Assembly: GCF_016858305.2 (NCBI RefSeq)
Contig: NZ_CP074436.1
Coordinates: forward strand, 2,872,001-2,936,000
DNA length: 64,000 nt
Origin: Polaribacter sp. Q13
Lineage (GTDB): Bacteria; Bacteroidota; Bacteroidia; Flavobacteriales; Flavobacteriaceae
Direction: 5' to 3'
Shown piece after piece: positions 36,602 through 44,703 of the stretch (the stretch's first letter is position 1; the number at the start of each line of letters is the position of its first letter). The notes under the pieces are model-generated. The model was not told the origin of the DNA. It did no database searches and saw nothing but the letters and a program-made list of their open reading frames with translations. A program made the position numbers and the translations under genes.

Positions 36602-37291
36602 ATGAAAAAAATAATATTTATATGTGCTCTTATGTTAAGTTATATAACAATTGCACAGACAATGGTAACTAAAAATTTAGGAGATTATTCTGAATTGAAA
36701 GTGTATAACGGAATAGAGTTAGAGTTGATAAAATCTGCGGATCAAAAATTAGAAATTACTGGAGAAAAATCTGAAATGGTAAAAATTAAGAATGTAAATA
36801 ACACCTTAAAATTATCATTACCATTTTCTTTAAAACCAGAAAATAATGCTGCAGACGGCAAAATTTTAATAAAACTATATTACAATAAAAATATAGCTAT
36901 TATAGATGCAAATGAAGGTGCTACTATTACTGGTAAAGATGTAAATCAAGATAAATTAGAAGTAAAATCGCAAGAAAGAGCTTTTATTAATCTAACATCT
37001 AAAGTTAAATATTTAACGGTTAGGACGTCTTCTGGAGGGATTATTAAACTTACAGGTAGTGCAGAAAGCCAAGAAGTAGATGTAGATTTATATGGTGTTT
37101 ATAATGGTTTTGAAATGAAAATTTCTGGTAATTCTAATATTTTAGCAGGAACAGGAGCAAAAGCAGAAATTTTAGCAGGAAAATCTTTAAGTGCTAAAGT
37201 AAGTTTTGGAGGATCTATATTTTACAAAGGAAATCCGAAAGTTGTTAAAGATAAAAAAGTAATTGGAGGTATTATTCAAAAAAGAAATTAA
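36602..37291 (+). CDS. Secreted head-GIN-domain (DUF2807) protein
   Basis: 229 residues with a signal peptide (MKKIIFICALMLSYITIAQ). The rest is one beta-helix-like DUF2807 domain: the FSELKVYNGIELELIKS-type start near residues 28-45 and repeated short strands with Gly/Asn turns to the end. These proteins are common in Bacteroidota and have been called putative auto-transporter adhesins; the function is not established. Single gene. Confidence 0.8.
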   Translation: MKKIIFICALMLSYITIAQTMVTKNLGDYSELKVYNGIELELIKSADQKLEITGEKSEMVKIKNVNNTLKLSLPFSLKPENNAADGKILIKLYYNKNIAIIDANEGATITGKDVNQDKLEVKSQERAFINLTSKVKYLTVRTSSGGIIKLTGSAESQEVDVDLYGVYNGFEMKISGNSNILAGTGAKAEILAGKSLSAKVSFGGSIFYKGNPKVVKDKKVIGGIIQKRN

Positions 37292-37297
37292 CAACTG

Positions 37298-37326
37298 TTG
37301 CTGTAATATGCTTTTTTGTATATTTG
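37298..37326 (+). promoter_or_regulatory. Promoter of the first tatA
   Basis: -33 TTG (37298-37300), 18 bp, -7 TATATTTG (37319-37326), 21 bp before the ATG. A good match to the Bacteroidota consensus. Confidence 0.6.
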
Positions 37327-37347
37327 CAACATTAAATTAAAGAAAAC

Positions 37348-37536
37348 ATGTATAGTTTAGCAACAAATTTTGTATTCATTGGTGGTCCACAATTAATCAT
37401 TATCGTAGTAGTAGTTTTACTATTATTTGGTGGAAAGAAGATTCCGGAATTAATGAAAGGTTTAGGAAGTGGAATTAAAGAGTTTAAAAATGCTGCTAAA
37501 GAAGAGCCGGAAGAAAAATTAGAAGAGAAGAAGTAA
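37348..37536 (+). CDS. tatA: Sec-independent translocase protein TatA/E (copy 1)
   Basis: 62 residues: one short membrane span ([12 protein letters not shown], about 14-25), the hinge [20 protein letters not shown] and an acidic amphipathic tail. It forms the pore part of the Tat pathway that exports folded proteins. No tatC is adjacent. A second, longer copy lies at 57880-58206. Confidence 0.9.
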   Translation: MYSLATNFVFIGGPQLIIIVVVVLLLFGGKKIPELMKGLGSGIKEFKNAAKEEPEEKLEEKK

Positions 37537-37561
37537 GTTTAATTTACTTTTTATAAATAAG

Positions 37562-37597
37562 AAAAGCTCAATTTGTATAAAACAAGTTGAGCTTTTT
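37562..37597 (+). terminator. Terminator after tatA
   Basis: Stem AAAGCTCAATTTGT/ACAAGTTGAGCTTT with one mismatch and a short loop, followed by a T run. Confidence 0.8.
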
Positions 37598-37733
37598 ACT
37601 TTTGAATTAAAAAAATCCCCCAAAATTTTTAATCCATTTTTATCTGAGTCAAATATATATATGTTCTATGATATAAATAAATATTTGTTATAAACAGGAA
37701 GGTTTTAGGGATATTTGGGATAAATGGGAATAC

Positions 37734-38603
37734 TTATTGTAACCATCTTAGTAAAGATTGTTTAGAAAAACTTCTAGAAACAGGAATAGATATAGGAATA
37801 AATTCTGATTCTAATAAATAACCTCGTGCATTACCCGAAATATCTGTTATATAATTTACATTAACAATATAACTTTTATGACATCTAATAATTTTAGAGT
37901 ATTCTTTTAATTCTGTGGCTATTTTTGTTAAAGTAACTCTTAGTATTTTTTCTTTTAAATCATTTTCTTGTAATAAAAAGAAACTTGCATAGTTTCCTTG
38001 AGAAGTAACATAAACTAAATCATCTATATTAAAAGTAATAACTTCTTTTCCATTATCTGAAGTAATAGAAATTTCACTGGCAAGTTTTTTAGAAATATCA
38101 ATTTCTTTTTTTATTTCTTTAATTTCTAAGACCTTTTTTTCTCTTCTTTCTCTTATATTTTTTTCATTGATAAAAACAAAAAAGGTTAAAGGAATTAGAG
38201 TAATTAAAAACATGTAAGATAGAAATTCTAAAAGACCAAATTTTCTTAGGTTATAAGATGCTGTATATAGATTACTAAAATACCAAACAATAATTCCCAT
38301 AATTGTAATACCTACCACCATTAAAAATAGATTTCTACCAATAGTCCAATTATCTTCATTAAAATAATCTTTAAAAATAAATGCTGGTACATATAAAATA
38401 AGAAAGGTAGATATAAAGGCAATAATACCAATACCTAAAGTATATTCTAAAATAATTATTTTAAATAGATTTAAATAAAACGGTCTAAAAATATATAAAA
38501 AAAGGAAGATGAATAACCCAAGAGAAAAACTTACTTTAAGTTTAAATTTTATAGATGGATTAAAATAATAAGGCATTGTGAGCCATTTAATAAATTTTTT
38601 CAT
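37734..38603 (-). CDS. Membrane-anchored LytTR transcription regulator (copy A)
   Basis: 289 residues. Four predicted membrane spans (about 25-150) precede a short coiled-coil with a KKVLEIKEIKKEID run and a C-terminal LytTR DNA-binding domain (about 190-289; IRCHKSYIVNVNYI, then IPISIPVSRSFSKQSLL). There is no receiver domain, so signals are probably sensed directly in the membrane. It follows a paralogue by 19 bp on the same strand. Confidence 0.85.
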   Translation of the reverse strand: MKKFIKWLTMPYYFNPSIKFKLKVSFSLGLFIFLFLYIFRPFYLNLFKIIILEYTLGIGIIAFISTFLILYVPAFIFKDYFNEDNWTIGRNLFLMVVGITIMGIIVWYFSNLYTASYNLRKFGLLEFLSYMFLITLIPLTFFVFINEKNIRERREKKVLEIKEIKKEIDISKKLASEISITSDNGKEVITFNIDDLVYVTSQGNYASFFLLQENDLKEKILRVTLTKIATELKEYSKIIRCHKSYIVNVNYITDISGNARGYLLESEFIPISIPVSRSFSKQSLLRWLQ

Positions 38604-38622
38604 AGAAAATTAAATTTTTAAA

Positions 38623-39462
38623 TTAGCCAATAATTTTTAGAAGTTCTTCCTTTTTAAAACTTCTAGAAACCGGAATTTGTGTTGTTAACAATGTAGATTC
38701 TAAATAATATCTTCTGGTATTTCCTTTTAAAGAGTCAAAAAAAGAAGTGTTTATCATATAAGATTTATGACATCTAAAAAACTGAGGATGACTGTTTATT
38801 TGAATAAAAATCTTAGATAAAGTAATTCTTAACACCATTTCTTTTATTCCATTTTTAGTATTTAAAAAGACACTTGTATAATTACTTGATACAGATGCAT
38901 AAACTAATTCATCAATATGTATTGTTAAATTATCTTTTTTATTTTCGGAATAGATTGTTATTTCTTGTGTCTTTGTTTCACTAATTTGTTCTTTTATATT
39001 ACTATTTTTCTTGCTCTTAAATACTGTTATTCTATCATTTAAAATATAAATAGTAGCTATAGATAATATTGCTAAACTAGCAGAATACTTATAAAAAAGT
39101 AAAAAAGATAATTTTACCAAACCGGTAATATCCTTATAAATACCGCTAGAAAACCATAATATGTAGCTATAAACTATAATAAAAAAAAATAAAAGAAAGG
39201 TAAGAGAAGTTAAAGTCCATTTTTTATAATTTATTTTTTCTAAGAGTACAAATAGTAAAAAAGGAATTATAAAAGTTAAAATACCCATTAAAATAGTATA
39301 ACCAAATAAAAGTTCTTTTAAAAGGTATAATTTAAATGGTTTAAAAACATTTAGAAATATAAAAACTAGTATTCCATGAAATATAGTTATTGGTAGCTTA
39401 TTTGATATATAAGTTTCTAAATTAATTTTTTTTTTATAGAATTTTTTAATCGTTTTAATCAA
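38623..39462 (-). CDS. Membrane-anchored LytTR transcription regulator (copy B)
   Basis: 279 residues with the same plan as its downstream neighbour: four spans (about 25-150), a linker and LytTR domain (FRCHKSYMINTSFFDSL, TQIPVSRSFKKEELLKI). The two products are clearly paralogous, so the pair arose by tandem duplication. They may form a heterodimer or answer different signals. It is the first gene of the pair. Confidence 0.85.
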   Translation of the reverse strand: MIKTIKKFYKKKINLETYISNKLPITIFHGILVFIFLNVFKPFKLYLLKELLFGYTILMGILTFIIPFLLFVLLEKINYKKWTLTSLTFLLFFFIIVYSYILWFSSGIYKDITGLVKLSFLLFYKYSASLAILSIATIYILNDRITVFKSKKNSNIKEQISETKTQEITIYSENKKDNLTIHIDELVYASVSSNYTSVFLNTKNGIKEMVLRITLSKIFIQINSHPQFFRCHKSYMINTSFFDSLKGNTRRYYLESTLLTTQIPVSRSFKKEELLKIIG

Positions 39463-39511
39463 GGGGTTATTTTGGGTAGAAATATAATAAATATTTTGGA
39501 ATATTAAATTA

Positions 39512-39829
39512 TTATAGTTTTACAGCGGTACCAGATGCTGTAACCATTAACATTCCTCCATTTTTACCTACGGTTTCATAATCTAAATCTACACCAACAA
39601 TGGCTTGTGCACCTAAAGAGTTTGCCATTTCTTCCATTTCTTTTAAAGCAGAATCTTTGGCTTCTCTTAAAACCTTTTCATAAGAACCAGAGCGTCCACC
39701 AACTATATCTCTAATTCCTGCAAAGAAATCTTTAATAAAATTAGCTCCAATAATTGTTTCGCCTGTTACAATGCCTAAATATTGGGTTGCAGGTCTGTTT
39801 TCTATGGTGGGAGTTGTTGTTACAATCAT
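39512..39829 (-). CDS. YbjQ family protein
   Basis: 105 residues. The family core is [15 protein letters not shown] and [28 protein letters not shown]. YbjQ (DUF74) proteins form pentameric rings; some are annotated heavy-metal-binding, but no conserved metal cysteines are seen here. Monocistronic or with the LytTR pair downstream. Confidence 0.88.
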   Translation of the reverse strand: MIVTTTPTIENRPATQYLGIVTGETIIGANFIKDFFAGIRDIVGGRSGSYEKVLREAKDSALKEMEEMANSLGAQAIVGVDLDYETVGKNGGMLMVTASGTAVKL

Positions 39830-40001
39830 TTATTTTTGTTTTATAAGAAACTTCATCTTTTATAAGATAGATAAAAGATGAAGTAAGGTTATGTTCAATT
39901 TTAGGGTTATAGGCTAGTGTTTGTTACCACAATTATTCCCTCTAAATATTAAATATTTGTTATAGAAGCATATCTTTTACCTTTGGTTTAAGGTTGTTGA
40001 A

Positions 40002-40931
40002 TTATTTATCTAATTTTTTTGGTTTTGCATTTTTCATAGCTTCACCAATTTGGTTACTTGCTGTAAAACTTGCAACCATATCGTTTAGCATTTGACTACC
40101 TGCTTGTGGCGAATTTGGTAGCAATATTAAGTTACTATTTGTTTCACTACCTATAGATTGTAAAGTATCATAATGTTGCGTTACAACGATTAATGCAGAA
40201 GCTTCTTGACTGTTTATACCAACTCTGTTTAAAACATCTACAGACTCTTCTAAACCACGTGCAATTTCACGTCTTTGGTCTGCAATACCTTGTCCTTGTA
40301 ATCGTTTACTTTCTGCCTCTGCTTTTGCTTTTTCTACAATTAAAATTCTTTGTGCATCTCCCTCATATTGTGCTGCTGTTTTTTCTCTATCGGCAGCATT
40401 AATTCTGTTCATGGCAATTTTTACTTGCGCATCGGGATCAATATCGGTAACTAAAGTTCTAATAATATCAAAACCATAATCTAACATGGCATCATTTAAT
40501 TCTGTTTTTACAGCAATAGCAATATCATTCTTTTTAACAAAAACGTCATCTAATTTCATTTTTGGTACTTCTGCTCTTACCACATCAAAAACATAAGAAG
40601 TTATTTGGTCATGCGGATAATCTAATTTATAAAAAGCATCATATACTTTTTCTGTAATTACTTTATATTGTACAGAAACTTTTAATTTTACAAAAACATC
40701 ATCTAAGGTTTTTGTTTCAATAATAACATCTAATTGTTGAATTTTTAAACTCAATTTTCCAGCAATTTTATCAACAAAAGGAATTTTTAATTTCAGTCCA
40801 GATTGTTTAATGCTATGAAATTTTCCAAAACGCTCAATAATAGCAGCAGTTTGTTGCTTCACCATAAAAAATGATGAAAACAAGATAAGTGCAATTATAA
40901 CAATAGGAATAATAATAGAAGTTGGTATCAT
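40002..40931 (-). CDS. SPFH-domain (stomatin/QmcA-like) membrane protein
   Basis: 309 residues. One N-terminal membrane anchor (about 5-24, PIVIIALILFSSFFMV), an SPFH/band-7 domain (about 25-200, QQTAAIIERFGKFH) and a coiled-coil rich in Ala/Glu/Lys (about 180-240, EKAKAEAESKRLQGQGIA). These form large cages in membrane microdomains and often protect FtsH-type proteases. There is no NfeD partner adjacent, so a QmcA-like role is most likely. Confidence 0.88.
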   Translation of the reverse strand: MIPTSIIIPIVIIALILFSSFFMVKQQTAAIIERFGKFHSIKQSGLKLKIPFVDKIAGKLSLKIQQLDVIIETKTLDDVFVKLKVSVQYKVITEKVYDAFYKLDYPHDQITSYVFDVVRAEVPKMKLDDVFVKKNDIAIAVKTELNDAMLDYGFDIIRTLVTDIDPDAQVKIAMNRINAADREKTAAQYEGDAQRILIVEKAKAEAESKRLQGQGIADQRREIARGLEESVDVLNRVGINSQEASALIVVTQHYDTLQSIGSETNSNLILLPNSPQAGSQMLNDMVASFTASNQIGEAMKNAKPKKLDK

Positions 40932-41037
40932 AGTTTATTTTTAAATAAGTTAATAATTTGTTTTATGTAAAGATACTGATTTTCAGTAGTTATTTATAGG
41001 ACGCACTTTTATATAAATGTTACAATTTTTTAAAAAG

Positions 41038-41072
41038 AAAATCCTGTAAAACGTAAATTTTACAGGATTTTT
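41038..41072 (-). terminator. Terminator of the 41094-41636 gene
   Basis: Stem AATCCTGTAAA/TTTACAGGATT with A and T runs at either side, 22 bp past the stop of the minus-strand gene. Confidence 0.75.
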
Positions 41073-41093
41073 AAAAGTTGTTAAGTGTTTTCT

Positions 41094-41636
41094 TTATGCT
41101 TCTTCTTTCGGAAAAATTTTATATATTTTTCTATTGTATTTAATCCACTTTTTATATTGTTTTTCAGAAAGTAAAACTTTCATTTTTTTATCCAATATTA
41201 AATCTTCTTTCTTTAGAATTTCAGAAATTGGTTTTAGGTTTTCTCCCATTTTTGTCATTACTTTTTTCTGAGAAGAATTATCCCCAGTTTTTATGACTTT
41301 TTTCTGATAGTTCTCAACCAAATCTTTAGTGCTTCTTAATACAAAAGTGTTAATTCTAGTAATATCTTTAATATCTTTATTGTATTTGGTTAATACCTTA
41401 GAAAATTCTTTACCTACGTTAGATGATAGCTTTATACTCGATTTTTTAGCTGCTTTTTCTATATCATAATTTACAATACCAATATATCTTTCTACATCAA
41501 AATTAGGTTCTGGAGCCTTTTGTTCGGTTTGCGGCAATTGATTTTGTCGTTGTCTACCATTATTGTTTCCGTACCCATATTGAGCTTGAGTTGTAAAAAC
41601 ACAACTTAATGCTATAAGTAAGATTATTTTTTTCAT
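41094..41636 (-). CDS. Secreted helical protein of unknown function
   Basis: 180 residues from ATG at 41636 (MKKIILLIALSCVFTTQAQ), which starts a clean signal peptide; a longer frame is rejected. The mature start is rich in Gly/Asn/Gln (YGYGNNNGRQRQNQLPQ). The rest is lysine-rich and helical with two similar stretches (VLTKYNKDIKD..., VLLSEKQYKKWIKYNRKIY). The ending resembles periplasmic Spy/CpxP-like helical proteins, but I do not assign it. Confidence 0.55.
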   Translation of the reverse strand: MKKIILLIALSCVFTTQAQYGYGNNNGRQRQNQLPQTEQKAPEPNFDVERYIGIVNYDIEKAAKKSSIKLSSNVGKEFSKVLTKYNKDIKDITRINTFVLRSTKDLVENYQKKVIKTGDNSSQKKVMTKMGENLKPISEILKKEDLILDKKMKVLLSEKQYKKWIKYNRKIYKIFPKEEA

Positions 41637-41718
41637 GATGATAATTTTATTTTTCCTGCAAGATATTAAAAACATTTCGATTCAATTTTACGAAAAAAAA
41701 ATAATAATACGTCCAATT

Positions 41719-41804
41719 GTCATTTCGACGATAGGAGAAATCTCATAATTTATGATATCTGAAATTATCTAACTTTATGTGATTTCTCCGTTCGTTGAAA
41801 TGAC
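41719..41804. repeat. Inverted intergenic repeat (GTCATTTCGA family)
   Basis: Left arm 41719-41742 (GTCATTTCGACGATAGGAGA... to AATC) is matched by an inverted right arm 41781-41804 ending GAAATGAC, around a 38-bp centre. It lies between gltX and the secreted-protein gene. Related copies are at 53395-53490. Confidence 0.8.
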
Positions 41805-41844
41805 AAAACTGTATGTTATTATTCTTATTTGGTAAAATTCTTAG

Positions 41845-43365
41845 CTACAATTTTTCAATTGCGTTTTCTATCCTTTTAATTGTTTCTTCTTTACCTATCA
41901 TTGCAATGATATCAAATAGGTGAGGACCAGCTAATTTACCAACTAAAGACAATCGTAAAGGTTGCATTACTTTACCAAAACCAATTTCTTTAGCAGTAAT
42001 CCATTCTTTAATTTCTTTCTCGGTATTTTCTGATGAAAAATCTTGTATTTTTTCAATAACTGATACTAACTCTTGCATTAACGAGCCAGTTTCTGGCTTC
42101 CAATTCTTTTTGGAAGCTTTTGCATCGTATTCTGTTGGAGTTTTGAAAAAGAAACTAGATAAATCCCAAAAATCATTTACAAAAGTTGCTCTTTCTTTAA
42201 TTGATGCAACTACGTTTAAAACAAACTCTTTGTCTTTTGTAATTCCTTTTTCAGCTAAAATAGGCAAGTATAAATCCGTCAACTCATCATCAGACTTGGT
42301 CTGCATATATTGTTGATTGAACCATTTAGCTTTATCCGGATTAAATTTTGCGCCAGATTTACTAACACGTTTTAATTCGAAAGCTTCAATTAATCCTTCT
42401 AAATTAAAAATTTCTTGTTCTGTTCCAGGATTCCATCCTAAGAAAGCCAACATGTTAATAAAGGCATCAGAAAAATAACCATCTTCTTTATATCCACGTG
42501 AAACATCGCCAGAAACTTCGTTGGTATATTCTAAAGGAAATACTGGGAAACCTAATTTATCGCCATCACGTTTGCTTAATTTTCCTTTACCAACTGGTTT
42601 TAAAATTAATGGTAAATGCGCAAATTTAGGAGCGTCCCAACCAAAAGCTTTGTATAATAAAACATGCAAAGGCATAGAAGGTAACCATTCTTCACCACGA
42701 ATTACGTGAGAGATTTCCATTAAATGATCATCAACAATATTAGCTAAATGATACGTTGGCATTCCGTCTCCTTTAAATAAAATTTTATCATCTAAAGTAT
42801 TGGTGTCAATTCTAATATTACCACGTATTTCATCTTCCATTCTTAAAAGCTCATCTTGTGGCGTTTTAAAACGGATTACATAATTCTCACCAGCATTTAT
42901 TTTAGCTTGTACTTCATCATCTGTTAAAACTAAAGAATTTACTAACGTTCCGCCAGCTCTGTTATGCCAATTGTAAATAAAGGTTTTTCCTTCTGCTTCG
43001 TGTGCTTTTCTTTCTGCATCTAAGGCTTCCGGAGAATCAAAACAGTAATATGCCCAATCAGTTGCTATTAGTTTATCTGCATATTCTTTGTATAATTCTT
43101 TACGTTCCGATTGTCTGTAAGGACCAAATTTTTCGTTCTTTCCTGGACCTTCATCAAAAGGAATATTACACCATTCTAAAGCGTCTATAATATATTGTTC
43201 TGCATTTGCAACATAACGCGTTTGGTCTGTATCTTCTATACGAAGTACAAAAGTTCCATTATATTTTTTAGCAAATAAATAATTGTATAAAGCTGTTCTT
43301 ACACCTCCAATATGTAAAGGTCCTGTAGGACTTGGTGCAAAACGAACGCGAACATTAGATTCCAT
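41845..43365 (-). CDS. gltX: Glutamyl-tRNA synthetase
   Basis: 506 residues. Class I signatures: the HIGH-type PSPTGPLHIGGVRTALYN (residues 11-28) and the KMSKS-type GKLSKRDGDKLG (about 263-274). The C-terminal anticodon-binding part is present. It charges tRNA-Glu. A good promoter lies 85 bp upstream, and the leader between can form two hairpins. Confidence 0.96.
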   Translation of the reverse strand: MESNVRVRFAPSPTGPLHIGGVRTALYNYLFAKKYNGTFVLRIEDTDQTRYVANAEQYIIDALEWCNIPFDEGPGKNEKFGPYRQSERKELYKEYADKLIATDWAYYCFDSPEALDAERKAHEAEGKTFIYNWHNRAGGTLVNSLVLTDDEVQAKINAGENYVIRFKTPQDELLRMEDEIRGNIRIDTNTLDDKILFKGDGMPTYHLANIVDDHLMEISHVIRGEEWLPSMPLHVLLYKAFGWDAPKFAHLPLILKPVGKGKLSKRDGDKLGFPVFPLEYTNEVSGDVSRGYKEDGYFSDAFINMLAFLGWNPGTEQEIFNLEGLIEAFELKRVSKSGAKFNPDKAKWFNQQYMQTKSDDELTDLYLPILAEKGITKDKEFVLNVVASIKERATFVNDFWDLSSFFFKTPTEYDAKASKKNWKPETGSLMQELVSVIEKIQDFSSENTEKEIKEWITAKEIGFGKVMQPLRLSLVGKLAGPHLFDIIAMIGKEETIKRIENAIEKL

Positions 43366-43381
43366 TTTTTTTATTTTTAAA

Positions 43382-43436
43382 TTCCTGATTTTTCAGGAAA
43401 GACATTGTTAATGTACCTTAAAAAATATTTAAGGTA
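43382..43436 (-). promoter_or_regulatory. Structured gltX leader: two hairpins
   Basis: On the minus strand, TACCTTAAAT/ATTTAAGGTA-type arms (43414-43436) are followed by TTCCTGA/TCAGGAA (43382-43399, loop of 4), just before the gltX start. There is no U tract, so it is not a plain terminator. It may be a leader that affects stability or translation. Confidence 0.45.
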
Positions 43437-43449
43437 TTTTTTTAATGTG

Positions 43450-43480
43450 CAAAGATACTTTTTAAAAGAGAGAATAGAAA
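43450..43480 (-). promoter_or_regulatory. Promoter of gltX
   Basis: Minus-strand -7 TATCTTTG (43457-43450), 19-bp spacer, -33 TTTC (43480-43477). This matches the Bacteroidota promoter except for one base of the -33 box. Confidence 0.6.
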
Positions 43481-43728
43481 TTAGAGAAAAGAAAAAATAG
43501 CGGTGTTTTTGAATTACAAAAGAGGAATAAATATAAATAATCTTATTAGGTTCTAAATGAATGGTGCTAAAAAGTCTTCTACAAGTTCCAACAGACATTG
43601 GTCTTTTTAATTGGATGCATAGATTTTTTATGAATTTTATAATAGTATAAATTAAATACGAATATCAATTTATACTCAAAATGTCAAACTGAGCTTGTCG
43701 AAGTTTTAATATATTGAATTGTAATTTT
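43481..43728. other. Intergenic stretch with one short repeat
   Basis: No gene is visible. It contains GTCAAACTGAGCTTGTCGAA near 43683-43702, a single-arm member of the Flavobacteriaceae intergenic GTCA...TCGAAG repeat type (from memory), just downstream of the 43729-44568 gene. Confidence 0.5.
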
Positions 43729-44568
43729 CTAAAACTTCTTATAAAGTCCTACCGATAAAGCAACTTGTTTGGCAACATTGTTTCCAAAAAAGGCAGCTGG
43801 TAAACTTGCTGTAATTCCAAAATTATTAGAAAACTCTCCAATTGCTTTTATACCAACTACACCATATTCTTGGTTGTTAACATATAAACCTGTATCTAAA
43901 TTTGAATAAGGTAAAACAACATCACCATTTTTAAATGATTTTTCGATATCTAGAAAACCTATCAACCAAATGTTTTTAGAAACTTTACCACCATACTCAC
44001 CACCAACTTTAAAGTTAGAACTATAGTTGTTAGTTCTAATTTTAGTTCCTATAAAAGTTTGTAAATAAGATTTCTTAAAACTTTTTCCAGCTAAAAATAG
44101 GGGAGTGAAAGTATATGCATTATAACCCGTTCTAATTCCCGAATTTTTATCAAAAGAACCCGTGTTTGCTTCAACAGAAAACTGAGCAGAAAGTAGCCAG
44201 TCTTTTTTATAATAATTGTGTTTTATCCCAATTTCAATATTTCCTAAATTATTTTCTTTATTTGAATGTTCTGGGCAAGGACCAATTAAACAAGGATTTA
44301 CTAATCCTTTATGTTTAATAATTTTATAAGGCACATTTACAATCAATGTTGTATTATCTGTAATACCATATTCACTATAAAGTTGAATTGTATTGTCTGT
44401 TATTTTACCTGGAATTTCATAATCTGGGTTGCCAAATAATTCGTTATAACTAGGTATTGTAGTGAACGAAATTTGTGTGTAAAATTTTCCTTTTTTTTGA
44501 GTCCAAGGTCCTTGAGAAAATATTGATAAACTTGTTAAAAGGAATAATAATAGCGTTACTTTTTTCAT
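43729..44568 (-). CDS. Secreted beta-barrel-like protein of unknown function
   Basis: 279 residues from ATG at 44568 (MKKVTLLLFLLTSLSIFSQ), which gives a proper signal peptide. The rest alternates short beta-strand-like stretches with glycines and aromatic residues and ends ALSVGLYKKF, an outer-membrane-type C-terminus ending in Phe. Segments such as YSEYGITDNTTLIVNVPYKI and WLLSAQFSVEANTGSF are typical of DUF-type transporter/porin families in Bacteroidota. Probably an outer-membrane barrel; function unknown. Confidence 0.55.
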   Translation of the reverse strand: MKKVTLLLFLLTSLSIFSQGPWTQKKGKFYTQISFTTIPSYNELFGNPDYEIPGKITDNTIQLYSEYGITDNTTLIVNVPYKIIKHKGLVNPCLIGPCPEHSNKENNLGNIEIGIKHNYYKKDWLLSAQFSVEANTGSFDKNSGIRTGYNAYTFTPLFLAGKSFKKSYLQTFIGTKIRTNNYSSNFKVGGEYGGKVSKNIWLIGFLDIEKSFKNGDVVLPYSNLDTGLYVNNQEYGVVGIKAIGEFSNNFGITASLPAAFFGNNVAKQVALSVGLYKKF

Positions 44569-44703
44569 ATAAATGGATGTAATTTTGATTGTAATTGACA
44601 GGTTAATTTTTTGGTAGAACAAGTTTATAAATACTTACAAAAATCGTTTTAACAATTATTTGATGGTGTATCGAAGTAAAAATAGTATTTTTATTAGTTA
44701 ATT

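Noticed and set aside
42490..42505. Fourth CACGTG site in gltX resembling parS
   Set aside because: Only the left half (read on the minus strand) matches; three bases on the right differ and it lies in a conserved coding stretch.
43377..43598. A 73-residue minus-strand frame upstream of gltX
   Set aside because: It covers the gltX promoter and structured leader and has no family-like sequence; no support for translation.
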